Assembly: GCA_045595165.1 (NCBI GenBank)
Contig: JAZNZY010000024.1
Span: 1-55,051, forward strand
Length of the DNA: 55,051 nt
Direction of reading: 5' to 3'
From: SFLA01 sp045595165
GTDB taxonomy: Bacteria > Bacillota > Clostridia > Oscillospirales > CAG-382
Part shown: in pieces, positions 16,799 through 25,642 of the stretch
Layout: every line of letters begins with the position of its first letter
How positions within the stretch are numbered: position 1 is the stretch's first letter
Position numbers and translations under genes: made by a program
The notes under the pieces: generated by a model
Seen by the model: only the letters and a program-made list of their open reading frames with translations
Database searches by the model: none
What the model was told of the DNA's origin: nothing

Positions 16799-18145
16799 TT
16801 ATTCAACCAGATCGGCAAGCTGGGCTTCGGTTACAGAAACCGCATATTGAATAAAATCATCCTTGGGAGAAATGCATACACTTCCCTGCTCTGCGGTAGT
16901 TTCAAGATAGAAGCACTCTTCCAGCGGGTTTGCAAACATCATTTCCACAACGATACCCGCACAGTTTTCGCCCGTCAGCTTTCCTGCGTTCACAAGTCCG
17001 TAGTATATACCGTCCACACTGTTACCGATAATACCGCTCACATATACGCCGCCGGTAACTTCGCCTTCGTTAAAGCAACGGCTTACCTCGCCTGTGAGGA
17101 AATTACCCACGATACCTGCCAAGGTGGACTCGCCCTTTACGGTGCCGCCGTTATAACAGTTCTTTACGTATGAGAATTGAGCAAATCCCACGATACCGCC
17201 GCACCAATCCGCCTCGCTTATGATGGTGCCCCAGTTAGCGCAGCCGTCTATTATCGAATTTCCGATAGCCGCCGCAATTCCGCCGCCGCCCACAACGGTG
17301 CCTTCGGCAAAATAGCAGTTGGATATGGTAGGCATTTCGGGTGAATCTTTTCTTACGGTAGTATTAACTATTCCGCCGTTGCGTACGTAGGAGTATACAA
17401 CGCCGAGATTTTTAACAGTACCGCGAACGTAACCGAAAAGACTGCCTTCGTAAACACCGGCAACAACGTATCCCTTGCCGTCAAAGGTGCCGTCAAAATA
17501 ATTCTTTCCGGTAGCGATAGAAGTCCATTTGTTGTAAGAAGCATCCGCATCGGGAGAAGGAGTGCCTTCGTTAAGCTTTATGGAAGCGCCGAGGGCGATA
17601 AACTGACCGTCATAAGAGTTTCCGCCGTTAACAGACTGGGCAAAAAACGCAAGCTGTGCGGGAGTTTTTATAATAAACGGATCGTTTTCCGTGCCCGTGC
17701 CGGACTCAAAGCCTTCCGCAACCGTTCCGTCCCAAACAGGAGAAGTTATTTCGGGAATGTTAAGCACAGGTCTTTTAACAATAGGTGCAGATACGAGCGG
17801 AGGCTGCTCGGGCTCGGTTGAAGCCTCTGCGTCAGGATCATAGGGCGCGCTTTCCTCTGCCGAAACCTCTGTATCGGGGTTGTAATCTCCGCTTTCTTCA
17901 AAGGAAACCTCATCCTTTGAAGAATCTGTATTTTCCTCGTCATCGGGTATACCGGAAATTTCAACACCGTCGGTTATTCCCGAGGTATCGTTACTGCCCT
18001 CAGCGCTTTCGTTTTTTCCGTCCGCTATTGGGGTGGAATTTTCTCCGCCTCCGCCAGCAGGGGGAACGGGTGCATTACATCCCGCCAGCACAGATAAAAC
18101 AAAAACAAGTGCAATTATAAAAGCAACAATATTTTTCTTCATCAT
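16799..18145 (-). CDS. Lipoprotein with acidic linker and GLUG-type beta-helix repeats
   Basis: 448 residues from ATG 18145, six bases after AGGA; the next codon is also ATG. Lipobox LAGC (Cys23). Residues about 30-130 are low complexity, rich in Glu, Ser, Asp and Pro, and act as a spacer through the wall. A segment near residue 145 (GTENDPFIIKTPAQLAFFAQ) is the usual entry to GLUG/right-handed helix domains. It is followed by repeats such as GGIVGFAQFSYVKNCYNGGTV and AGIVGNFLTGEVSRCFNEGEVTGG. These domains are common on adhesins and surface proteins of gut Clostridia. It has its own consensus promoter and a structured leader at 18230-18320. Confidence 0.8.
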   Translation of the reverse strand: MMKKNIVAFIIALVFVLSVLAGCNAPVPPAGGGGENSTPIADGKNESAEGSNDTSGITDGVEISGIPDDEENTDSSKDEVSFEESGDYNPDTEVSAEESAPYDPDAEASTEPEQPPLVSAPIVKRPVLNIPEITSPVWDGTVAEGFESGTGTENDPFIIKTPAQLAFFAQSVNGGNSYDGQFIALGASIKLNEGTPSPDADASYNKWTSIATGKNYFDGTFDGKGYVVAGVYEGSLFGYVRGTVKNLGVVYSYVRNGGIVNTTVRKDSPEMPTISNCYFAEGTVVGGGGIAAAIGNSIIDGCANWGTIISEADWCGGIVGFAQFSYVKNCYNGGTVKGESTLAGIVGNFLTGEVSRCFNEGEVTGGVYVSGIIGNSVDGIYYGLVNAGKLTGENCAGIVVEMMFANPLEECFYLETTAEQGSVCISPKDDFIQYAVSVTEAQLADLVE

Positions 18146-18231
18146 TTTCCATCCTTTCGTGTTCGGTTTCAATAATAATACTTTTAAAAAGCCCGTTTGG
18201 TTACATTGATTTTACAAAAAATGCAATAAAA

Positions 18232-18320
18232 AAGCACAGACTTACCCGTAACAAATATACGGAGTCTGCGCAAAGCTTCATATTTTTTACAGCAAAATCT
18301 GCCCAAGGTAGACTCCACTT
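18232..18320 (-). promoter_or_regulatory. Candidate transcription attenuator in the leader of the 16799 lipoprotein gene
   Basis: On the minus strand the leader contains GGAGTCT (plus-strand 18310-18316), then about 42 bases further on AGACTCC (18261-18267). A 9-bp stem GCGCAGACT/AGTCTGTGC with an inner CCGTA/TACGG pair follows, and then TTTTTTATT. The AGACTCC bases are shared: they can pair with the early GGAGTCT or form the terminator. This is the mutually exclusive arrangement of attenuators and riboswitches. No known riboswitch class was recognised. Confidence 0.55.
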
Positions 18321-18328
18321 TCAAGGAT

Positions 18329-18357
18329 ATTATAACATACATTAGGGACAATGTCAA
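18329..18357 (-). promoter_or_regulatory. Consensus sigma-A promoter of the two-lipoprotein unit
   Basis: Minus strand: TTGACA (18352-18357), 17-base spacer, TATAAT (18329-18334), both perfect. The leader to the start codon at 18145 is about 175 bases. Confidence 0.9.
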
Positions 18358-18377
18358 CTGCTTTTTAATACCTGAAC

Positions 18378-18408
18378 AAAAAAATCGGCTCCGTAAAAAC
18401 GGAGCCGA
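18378..18408 (-). terminator. Terminator of the pyrophosphatase gene
   Basis: CGGCTCCGT (18386-18394) pairs with ACGGAGCCG (18399-18407) around AAAA. On the minus strand it is followed by ATTTTTTT. Confidence 0.92.
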
Positions 18409-18424
18409 GCTTTATGTTGTTTAA

Positions 18425-20692
18425 TTAGCCGATAAGACTCATTATCCAATCCATCAGGTTGTATTTTGCAAATACGGTAACGGTGATAAGAGAGATGGTG
18501 GACATGATCTTGATAAGAATATCCAAAGAAGGACCAACGGTATCCTTAAGAGGATCGCCTACGGTGTCGCCTACAACTGCTGCGCTGTGAGCATCGCCGC
18601 CCTTCTTGTGACCGGGAACGCCGCCAACTTCGATGTACTTCTTTGCGTTATCCCATGCGCCGCCGGCATTACCGGTGAACAGAGCAAGCATAATTGCGGA
18701 GATGGTAGCGCCTACGAGAACGCCGCCAACGAATTCTGCGCCGAAGATAAAGCCGCAAACAACGGGGAATGCAATAGAGAATACTGCGGGAACACGCATT
18801 TCCTTAAGAGCGCCCTGAGAGGAGATCTCGATACAGGTCTTGTAATCGGGAAGAACCTTGCCTTCGAGCAGACCGTCGATTTCTCTGAACTGACGGCGAA
18901 CTTCTTCAACCATCTTACGAGCAGCCTTAGCAACAGCATTGATAAGCATACCGGAGAACATAAAGGGCAGAGCCGCACCAACGATAGCACCAACGAGAGC
19001 AGCGGGTTCGATAACGTTAAGAGTGATCTTATCGAGAGCGCCTTCTGCAAAGTTGGGAACTTCGGGAGCTGCAGTATATGCGAAGATATAAGAGGTCATC
19101 ATAGAAAGGGTTGCAAGAGCAGCGGAGCCGATTGCAAAGCCCTTACCGATAGCTGCGGTGGTGTTACCTACTGCGTCGAGCTCGTCGGTGATCTCACGAA
19201 CTTCGGGCTCGAGGTAGGACATTTCTGCGATACCGCCTGCGTTATCGGAAATAGGACCGTAAGAGTCAACGGAAACGGTGGTAGCAACGAAGGAAAGCAT
19301 ACCGATTGCGGCAGCTGCAACGCCGTACATACCGGAAAGGAGGTAAGAACCGTAAATAGCAACGCCGAGAACTACGCAGGGAAGCATACAGGAGATCATA
19401 CCAAGTGCAAGACCCTGAGTGATGGTGAGTGCGGAGCCCTCTACGGAAGAAGCGGAAAGTTCCTTGGTAGGCTTGTAATCATAGCTGGTGTAGTACTCTG
19501 CGATCTTACCGATAACGATACCTGCAACGATACCGATAGCAGCAGCAACCCAGGGAGAGATCCAGCCGATATGGAATTCAACGGAATCGAATACGGAAAG
19601 GTTATCGTAACCTTCGATCATAAGACCGTTGAACTTATTGAAGGAGAAATAAGCGATAACAGCGCCGAGAACCATAGTAAGGATAGCGGAAATGTATGTA
19701 GCGCCGTTAAGTTCTTTGTGGGGGTTATCGGAAAGCTTCTTGCGTACAAAGAGAGAAGCGATACCGATTACACAGGAGATAAGACCTGCGCCTGCGAATG
19801 CAAGGGGGAAGTAGAGCATTGCTTCAAGCATTTCGGTGTTGCCGAAAACGTGCTTTGCAAAAAGCTCTATAGCAAGGATAGCGCCGGAAAGAAGTGCGCC
19901 AACGTAACTCTCAAGAAGGTCGGAACCCAGACCTGCAACGTCGCCTACGTTATCACCAACGTTATCAGCGATGGTAGCGGGGTTACGGGGGTCATCCTCG
20001 GGAATGTGTGCTTCGGTCTTACCAACAAGGTCAGCACCCATATCTGCAGCCTTGGTATAGATACCGCCGCCGATACGTGCGAAGATTGCGATAATAGAGC
20101 AGCCGAGAGCATAACCGGAAAGGGTCATGGTAAAGCCTGCGCCGAAGTCGAGAGAAGGATTGATAAGACCGAGAATGCTCTTGCAGGAAGCTGCCTGAAC
20201 ACCTTCAACGGAAGCGCTGATCTGACCAAGTCCTACACCGAAAACGAGGAATACGATGAATATACCCAGAAGTGCGCAGCCGGAAACGCAAAGACCCATT
20301 ACAGAGCCGCCTTTGAAGGCTACCTTCAAGGTATTGGACAGAGATTTGGTGGTACGTGCGGTGTTGGTAACACGGACGTTAGCGAAAGTAGCGATCTTCA
20401 TTCCTACCCAGCCTGCGGAAGCAGACATAGTTGCACCAACGAGGAATGCAACAGCAGAAGACCAAGAGATTACGAGAGCAAGAAGAGCCGCAACAACAAC
20501 TGCTACGATGGCAACGATCTTGTACTCGTAGGTAATGAAGGCGTTTGCACCAACACGGATAGCGGAAGCAATTTCCTTCATTCTGTCGGTACCTTCATCA
20601 AGCTTCTTAACAGAGAAATAGTTGTATGCAGCATAGCCGAGACCGCAAATTGCAGCAACTATTACAATGCCAAGGACGAGATAAACGTTCAT
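18425..20692 (-). CDS. hppA: Membrane-bound ion-pumping pyrophosphatase, K+-dependent type
   Basis: 755 residues with many hydrophobic helices, the usual size. It couples hydrolysis of pyrophosphate at the cytoplasmic face to export of Na+ and/or H+. The substrate site shows DNVGDNVGDVAG, SDNAGGIAEM and GDTVGDPLKDTVGPS. The segment GNTTAAIGKG has Ala and Gly where K+-independent pumps have Lys and Thr, so this should be the K+-stimulated class, many of which pump Na+. ATG 20692 follows AAGGAG; the frame could extend 25 codons upstream but that part is not family-like. Single-gene unit with its own promoter (20785-20813) and terminator. Confidence 0.96.
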   Translation of the reverse strand: MNVYLVLGIVIVAAICGLGYAAYNYFSVKKLDEGTDRMKEIASAIRVGANAFITYEYKIVAIVAVVVAALLALVISWSSAVAFLVGATMSASAGWVGMKIATFANVRVTNTARTTKSLSNTLKVAFKGGSVMGLCVSGCALLGIFIVFLVFGVGLGQISASVEGVQAASCKSILGLINPSLDFGAGFTMTLSGYALGCSIIAIFARIGGGIYTKAADMGADLVGKTEAHIPEDDPRNPATIADNVGDNVGDVAGLGSDLLESYVGALLSGAILAIELFAKHVFGNTEMLEAMLYFPLAFAGAGLISCVIGIASLFVRKKLSDNPHKELNGATYISAILTMVLGAVIAYFSFNKFNGLMIEGYDNLSVFDSVEFHIGWISPWVAAAIGIVAGIVIGKIAEYYTSYDYKPTKELSASSVEGSALTITQGLALGMISCMLPCVVLGVAIYGSYLLSGMYGVAAAAIGMLSFVATTVSVDSYGPISDNAGGIAEMSYLEPEVREITDELDAVGNTTAAIGKGFAIGSAALATLSMMTSYIFAYTAAPEVPNFAEGALDKITLNVIEPAALVGAIVGAALPFMFSGMLINAVAKAARKMVEEVRRQFREIDGLLEGKVLPDYKTCIEISSQGALKEMRVPAVFSIAFPVVCGFIFGAEFVGGVLVGATISAIMLALFTGNAGGAWDNAKKYIEVGGVPGHKKGGDAHSAAVVGDTVGDPLKDTVGPSLDILIKIMSTISLITVTVFAKYNLMDWIMSLIG

Positions 20693-20784
20693 TTTTATTT
20701 CTCCTTCTATTTTACGGCATTTTCGCCGTTTATTTATTATCTGCAAGATCGCCTTTAAAAAAGCCAATTTCTTGCACGTTACCG

Positions 20785-20813
20785 AGTATATATCAAAAAC
20801 GCAATATTGTCAA
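20785..20813 (-). promoter_or_regulatory. Promoter of hppA
   Basis: Minus strand: TTGACA (20808-20813), 17-base spacer, TATACT (20785-20790). The leader of about 85 bases holds a small hairpin ACGGC/GCCGT around 20714-20730. Confidence 0.85.
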
Positions 20814-21054
20814 TATATGTATATAAAAATTTTAAACGTTTTTTTAACAAAAAAACAACATTTTTATCCGAATCTTTGTTTGTTTTGCGAAACGGACCCA
20901 TATAAAATCCATTTTACGCAAAAAAAGTATTCTTTACAAACATTTGTTTCTTTTTTTACAAAATTTACCTGTTTTTTGTAAAAAACGGGCAGTAAAATTT
21001 ACATACTGCGGTGTTCTTCCGGTTTTCCTGCAAATACTGACATTATTCTGCGTA
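20814..21054. other. AT-rich divergent intergenic region, no gene seen
   Basis: Very AT-rich stretch between the hppA promoter and the promoter of the small gene at 21121. It has runs of A and T and an imperfect inverted repeat CTGTTTTTT/AAAAAACGG near 20969-20992. I looked for DnaA boxes and parS-like palindromes because parAB follows, and saw none that match. Confidence 0.5.
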
Positions 21055-21083
21055 TTTACGGACGTAAAATAAGCACATATAAT
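21055..21083 (+). promoter_or_regulatory. Candidate promoter of the small gene at 21121
   Basis: TTTACG (21055-21060), 17-base spacer, TATAAT (21078-21083). The first hexamer is weak, the second perfect. Confidence 0.5.
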
Positions 21084-21120
21084 GTTAAGCTACACCGACC
21101 TGCGGAAGAAGGAGAGAAAA

Positions 21121-21351
21121 ATGGAAAACCGTGATATACTTATATCCGTGTGCAGCGAATTCGTATTGGAGTACAGAATATGCGGAAACATCATTATCGT
21201 AACAAAGCGGTCCGATAACGGAGCAGACGAAAACGAGGTGGTGTTCACCAACACCTGCGATGAAAAGACCAGAAAGCTGTGCGGTCTTTTGTGGGCGGCA
21301 AGGGCGACGCCTCTCACCGCAAAAGAACTGGCGGCAGAGATTGAGGTTTAA
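21121..21351 (+). CDS. Small hypothetical protein
   Basis: 76 residues from ATG 21121, preceded by AAGGAG with good spacing; the longer frame from 21082 starts at the promoter. The sequence is soluble and mixed charge, with no signal peptide. The C-terminal part ARATPLTAKELAAEIEV looks like an amphipathic helical end. It precedes parA by 74 bases that contain a separate promoter, so it is probably its own unit. I do not recognise a family. Confidence 0.6.
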   Translation: MENRDILISVCSEFVLEYRICGNIIIVTKRSDNGADENEVVFTNTCDEKTRKLCGLLWAARATPLTAKELAAEIEV

Positions 21352-21353
21352 TA

Positions 21354-21382
21354 TTGACATCGGGCGCAAAAATTGATATACT
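21354..21382 (+). promoter_or_regulatory. Promoter of the parA-parB-serS run
   Basis: TTGACA (21354-21359), 17-base spacer, TATACT (21377-21382), about 43 bases before the parA start. Confidence 0.85.
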
Positions 21383-21425
21383 TATATGAAGAATTATTTT
21401 AATTATAAGGTATGAGGTTTTTGCT

Positions 21426-22196
21426 ATGGGCAGACGGAAGATAATAAGCTTTGCAAACCAGAAGGGCGGCGTGGGAAAGACTACCAGCGCCGTGAATATT
21501 GCCGCCTGCGTAGCCGCAAAGGGAAACAAGGTGCTGTTGGTGGATGCGGATCCCCAGGGCAACGCCACCAGCGGTCTGGGTATAAACAAGCGCACCGCCC
21601 CCGGCAGTGTGTATGACGTTCTGATCGGAAGAAAGACCGCTTCGGAATGTATCTGCCGTTCTTCGGCGGAAAATCTTTACGTTATACCTTCAAGTATAGA
21701 TCTTGTAGCCGCCGAAATAGAATTGGCGGACATTCACCGCAGGGAATCCCGTCTGAAGACGGCGCTGGACACGGTGAGAGATCAGTTCGATTACATAATC
21801 ATAGACTGCCCTCCTTCTCTGGGACTCACAACCTTAAACGCTCTTACCGCATCCGACGGAGTTGTCATACCACTGCTGTGCGAATATTACTCCCTTGAGG
21901 GATTATCACAGCTTACCCTCACTATAAAAACCGTGAGAAAGCTTTACAACCCTTCCCTTGAGCTTATCGGCGTGCTGGTGAATATGTACGACGGCAGACT
22001 GAACCTTACCGCCCAGGTAATGAACGAGATTAAAAAATATTTTGCGGACAAGCTGTTCCGCACACCCGTGCCGAGAAACGTAAAGCTTTCCGAAGCACCC
22101 AGCTACGGTCTTGCTATAGTTGATTACGACCGTTCCTCAAAGGGTGCGGCGGCATACACCGCCCTGGCAGAAGAATTTACAGAAAGGTGCAAGTGA
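21426..22196 (+). CDS. parA: Chromosome partitioning ATPase ParA/Soj
   Basis: 256 residues. The deviant Walker A motif KGGVGKTT is at residues 13-20, followed by VDADPQGNATSG (A-prime) and IIIDCPPSLG (Walker B type). This is the small chromosomal Soj class without an N-terminal DNA-binding domain. It works with ParB to separate and position replicated origins and to regulate DnaA. The parB gene begins just after its stop codon. In many Bacillota this pair sits near the replication origin, but no dnaA or rnpA is visible here. Confidence 0.95.
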   Translation: MGRRKIISFANQKGGVGKTTSAVNIAACVAAKGNKVLLVDADPQGNATSGLGINKRTAPGSVYDVLIGRKTASECICRSSAENLYVIPSSIDLVAAEIELADIHRRESRLKTALDTVRDQFDYIIIDCPPSLGLTTLNALTASDGVVIPLLCEYYSLEGLSQLTLTIKTVRKLYNPSLELIGVLVNMYDGRLNLTAQVMNEIKKYFADKLFRTPVPRNVKLSEAPSYGLAIVDYDRSSKGAAAYTALAEEFTERCK

Positions 22197-22198
22197 TA

Positions 22199-23080
22199 AT
22201 GGCTAAAGCTGCAGATAAACAAAGACTGGGCAGAGGACTTGACGCTTTGATGTTCGATAACGAATACGAAATATCCTCTCCCGGCGGAAGCGGAGTTACT
22301 ATGGTCCGCCTCACCAATATTGAGCCCAACCCCGCCCAAGCAAGAAAAAAATTCGACCCTACCCTACTGGAAGAACTGGCACAGTCTATAAGCGAGCACG
22401 GCATTATACAGCCCATCGTGGTTCGTGAGTTAGGCAACGGATATTACGGTATTATTGCAGGCGAACGCCGTTGGCGCGCCGCAAGAATAGCGGGGCTTAC
22501 CGAAGTCCCCGTGCTTATAAAGGATACCGACGAGGCATCGGCGGCGGAAATATCCCTTATAGAAAACCTGCAAAGAGAAAACCTTAACCCCGTGGAAGAA
22601 GCCTACGGTTATAAGGATCTGATCGAAAACTATTCTCTTACCCAAGAGCAGGCGGCACAAAAGGTGGGAAAATCCCGTGCGGCGGTAGCGAACATACTGC
22701 GCCTTTTAAAACTTCCCGAAACGGTGCTTGAGCTGGTAAGAGATGATAAGCTTACATACGGCCACGCCCGTGCGCTCCTTCCCCTTACGGACAAGCTTAC
22801 GGAGCAGGCAATTTTCGCCCACGCAAACAATATAATATCCGGTATGCTTTCGGTAAGAGAAACGGAAGCGCTGGTAAAACGGATAATGGAAAACAAGCCG
22901 CTTCCCGTGAAAAGTCCGGTGGAAACCGAATATTACCGCCGTCTTGAAAGCAAGGTAAGCGAGCAAGTGGGCAGAAGAGTATCTATAAACGGAAACAAGC
23001 TCTCCATTGCGTATTCCGGCACGGAAGACCTGGAGCAACTTATAAAATCTTTGTGCGGAAGCACTTTCTTTGAGGAGTAA
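22199..23080 (+). CDS. parB: Chromosome partitioning protein ParB/Spo0J
   Basis: 293 residues from ATG 22199, two bases after the parA stop; AAAGGTG upstream is the likely ribosome binding site. The N-terminal KQRLGRGLDALM resembles the ParA-stimulating peptide. The nuclease-like CTP-binding domain has GIIAGERRWRAARIAG, the hallmark motif. The central helix-turn-helix has SLTQEQAAQKVGKSRAAVANILRLL for parS binding. The C-terminal region would dimerise. It loads on parS and slides as a CTP-dependent clamp. No parS site was found in the window. Confidence 0.95.
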   Translation: MAKAADKQRLGRGLDALMFDNEYEISSPGGSGVTMVRLTNIEPNPAQARKKFDPTLLEELAQSISEHGIIQPIVVRELGNGYYGIIAGERRWRAARIAGLTEVPVLIKDTDEASAAEISLIENLQRENLNPVEEAYGYKDLIENYSLTQEQAAQKVGKSRAAVANILRLLKLPETVLELVRDDKLTYGHARALLPLTDKLTEQAIFAHANNIISGMLSVRETEALVKRIMENKPLPVKSPVETEYYRRLESKVSEQVGRRVSINGNKLSIAYSGTEDLEQLIKSLCGSTFFEE

Positions 23081-23086
23081 AATAAA

Positions 23087-24364
23087 ATGCTTGATATTAA
23101 ATTTTTAAGATCTAATCCCGAAATCGTAAAACAGAATATTAAAAACAAATTCCAGGATGCAAAGCTCCCTCTCGTTGACGAGGTTATAGAGCTTGATGCC
23201 GCATCCCGCGCCGCACAGCAGGAGGCAGACAACCTCCGCGCGGAAAGAAACCGTATCTCCAAGCAGATAGGCGCTTTATACGGTCAGGGCAAGAAGGAAG
23301 AAGCAGAAGCCGCAAGAGCCACCGCAAACGCTCACGCCCAAAGACTTGCGGAACTTGAAAAGCTGGAAGAAGAATACGCTGAAAAGATAAATAAGATAAT
23401 GATGGTCATTCCCAACATTATCGACCCTTCCGTTCCTATCGGCAAGGACGACAGCGAAAACGTAGAGCTTGAAAAGTTCGGCGAACCCGTTACCCCCGAT
23501 TTCGAAATTCCCTACCATACCGAAATAATGGAACGCCTTAACGGCATTGATCTTGATGCGGCACGTAAGGTCGCCGGCAACGGCTTTTATTACCTTACCG
23601 GAAACATTGCACGTCTGCACTCCGCAGTTCTCTCTTACGCAAGAGATTTTATGATCGACAGAGGATTTACCTACTGTATTCCTCCTTATATGATCCGTTC
23701 CTCCGTTGTTACCGGCGTTATGAGCTTCGCTGAAATGGAAGCTATGATGTACAAGATCGAGGGAGAGGACCTGTTCCTTATCGGTACCAGCGAACACTCT
23801 ATGATCGGCAGATTTATAGACAGCATCGTGCCCGAAGAAAAGCTTCCCTATACTCTTACCAGCTATTCCCCCTGCTTCCGTAAGGAAAAGGGCGCTCACG
23901 GTATAGAGGAAAGAGGCGTTTACCGTATACACCAGTTTGAAAAGCAGGAAATGATAGTTGTCTGCAAGCCCGAGGAAAGCCCCCTGTGGTTTGAGAAGCT
24001 TTGGCAGAACACAGTAGACCTGTTCAGAAGCATGGACATACCCGTAAGAACCCTTGAATGCTGTTCCGGCGATCTGGCAGACCTTAAGGTAAAGAGTGTT
24101 GATATCGAAGCTTGGTCCCCCAGACAGCAAAAGTACTTTGAAGTCGGTTCTTGCTCCAATCTGGGCGATGCTCAGGCAAGACGCCTTAAGATCCGCGTAA
24201 ACGGCAAAAACGGCAAATACCTTGCCCACACACTTAACAATACCGTTGTTGCACCTCCCAGAATGCTTATCGCATTCCTTGAAAATAATATGAGAGCGGA
24301 CGGAAGCATCGCTATTCCCGAGCCTCTCCGTCCCTACATGGGCGGCATGACCGAGATAAGATAG
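23087..24364 (+). CDS. serS: Serine--tRNA ligase
   Basis: 425 residues, normal length. The N-terminal tRNA-binding coiled coil (about residues 25-100) is followed by the class II catalytic core. Motif 2 is seen as CFRKEKGAHGIEERGVYR, serine contacts near GTSEHSMIG, and motif 3 as NNTVVAPPRMLIAFLEN. Typical bacterial enzymes have a GSGLAVGRT-type sequence before the motif 3 arginine, so this enzyme belongs to a divergent SerRS group. Six bases follow parB, so it is in the parAB transcript. A second, canonical serS could exist elsewhere in the genome. Confidence 0.95.
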   Translation: MLDIKFLRSNPEIVKQNIKNKFQDAKLPLVDEVIELDAASRAAQQEADNLRAERNRISKQIGALYGQGKKEEAEAARATANAHAQRLAELEKLEEEYAEKINKIMMVIPNIIDPSVPIGKDDSENVELEKFGEPVTPDFEIPYHTEIMERLNGIDLDAARKVAGNGFYYLTGNIARLHSAVLSYARDFMIDRGFTYCIPPYMIRSSVVTGVMSFAEMEAMMYKIEGEDLFLIGTSEHSMIGRFIDSIVPEEKLPYTLTSYSPCFRKEKGAHGIEERGVYRIHQFEKQEMIVVCKPEESPLWFEKLWQNTVDLFRSMDIPVRTLECCSGDLADLKVKSVDIEAWSPRQQKYFEVGSCSNLGDAQARRLKIRVNGKNGKYLAHTLNNTVVAPPRMLIAFLENNMRADGSIAIPEPLRPYMGGMTEIR

Positions 24365-24374
24365 GAGCTTTATA

Positions 24375-24785
24375 ATGACGATAACCTACCTCGTTTGGGG
24401 AATTACCGCAGGTCTGTGCGTGGCAACCCTTTACCTTTACTTTATCAAACGCACCTGCGGAGGCTTTGTAAAAGCTCTTACCGATAACGGCTGTATCGGC
24501 GCAGAAAACGCAAAAAGCTGTGATGAATTGGGTATAAAAGAGCCCAACGCATACCTTAAAAAACAGCTTTCCGAAAACGGCGGTATGTCAAGAATGATAA
24601 AGACAGACGCTGACGGAAAGTATTATATCCGCGAGGAATATTCCTCTATGGCAGCTAAAAAATACCGCGCGGAAAGCACACCTCTCATCGCCGTTATCGG
24701 CTTGGTGATAGTTATAATCATTGTAGGCGCAGTGGCATCTTATCTGATGCCCGGAATATTAGACAGCTTGGGTGAATTGTTTTGA
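24375..24785 (+). CDS. Small membrane protein of unknown function
   Basis: 136 residues with a hydrophobic segment at each end (about residues 5-23 and 102-124) and a soluble middle of about 75 residues containing KRTCGGFVKALTDNG and KYYIREEYSSMA. The start has GGAG upstream. It overlaps the next gene by 4 bases (TTGA), so the two are translationally coupled. I do not recognise a family; the two-anchor topology and coupling suggest a membrane complex with the MORN protein. Confidence 0.7.
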   Translation: MTITYLVWGITAGLCVATLYLYFIKRTCGGFVKALTDNGCIGAENAKSCDELGIKEPNAYLKKQLSENGGMSRMIKTDADGKYYIREEYSSMAAKKYRAESTPLIAVIGLVIVIIIVGAVASYLMPGILDSLGELF

Positions 24786-25642
24786 ATAACGAAGTTAAAA
24801 GCGCATTAAAAAGCCCCTTTATTAAAATAATACTGTTGGCTATGGTGCTGGTTATAATCACCGTAGTGGTGTTCTTTTCTATGGGATACCGCTTCGTTTC
24901 CACCGACGAGGGCTACCGTTTCTTCGGCAAAGCAAGCGGCGGTCAGGAAATGACGGGTACTATACGTTATCCCAACGGTGACACGGCAACGCTGGATTTC
25001 GCCGCAGGAAAGATAACCTTCGCAAACGGGGACGTTTACGAGGGCGGCATAAGCGGTATATACCGTAACGGCAAGGGCAAAATGACCTATGCCGCCACGG
25101 GGGACGTTTATGAGGGCGATTTCCTTAACGATGCGATTACCGGTCTGGGAGTATATACCTATGCAAACGGCGACGTTTACGAGGGCTCTCTTATGAACGG
25201 TAAAAAGCACGGCAACGGCAAGTACACTATGTCCAACGGAAGCTTTTACGAGGGCTCGTTTAACGATAATATGATGCACGGCACAGGCACTTACACCTGG
25301 GCAAGCGGCGCCAAATATGTGGGTGAATTCAAAAACGACCTTAAAGAAGGAAAAGGTGTGTTCACCTCCGCCGACGGGGACGTTTACAACGGCGAATACA
25401 AGGCCGACAAGCGCAACGGTCAGGGTGTTTACACCTGGAAAAACGGCGAAACCTACACGGGATATTTTCTTGATGACTATATGGACACCCGCCTGAGAAA
25501 CGACGACGGCACGTTCAGATACGATGATAAAAACGATTATGTTCACAGAGGAGAATCCGTTTATACCTGGCCTAACGGTCATTCCTACACCGGATATTTC
25601 GTTGAAAACAAAATAGCTATGGGTCCCTTAGGAGGTTCATAA
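24782..25642 (+). CDS. Membrane-anchored MORN-repeat protein
   Basis: 286 residues from a TTG start that overlaps the stop of the previous gene. Residues about 13-35 form one transmembrane helix. From about residue 55 there are roughly eight repeats of the MORN type, for example YEGSLMNGKKHGNGKYT, YEGSFNDNMMHGTGTYTW and YNGEYKADKRNGQGVYTW. MORN repeats form extended beta-hairpin arrays and are linked to membrane or lipid association and scaffolding. Its stop overlaps the next start (TAATG). The exact role is unknown. Confidence 0.85.
   Translation: MNNEVKSALKSPFIKIILLAMVLVIITVVVFFSMGYRFVSTDEGYRFFGKASGGQEMTGTIRYPNGDTATLDFAAGKITFANGDVYEGGISGIYRNGKGKMTYAATGDVYEGDFLNDAITGLGVYTYANGDVYEGSLMNGKKHGNGKYTMSNGSFYEGSFNDNMMHGTGTYTWASGAKYVGEFKNDLKEGKGVFTSADGDVYNGEYKADKRNGQGVYTWKNGETYTGYFLDDYMDTRLRNDDGTFRYDDKNDYVHRGESVYTWPNGHSYTGYFVENKIAMGPLGGS

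Noticed and set aside
18587..20758. A 723-codon plus-strand open frame opposite hppA
   Set aside because: Cys/Asp/Asn-rich nonsense-like translation that mirrors the pump gene; the minus strand encodes a clear pyrophosphatase with ribosome binding site and promoter.
20814..21120. Replication origin or parS site beside parAB
   Set aside because: AT-rich, but no DnaA boxes, no parS palindrome and no dnaA, dnaN or rnpA genes were found nearby.
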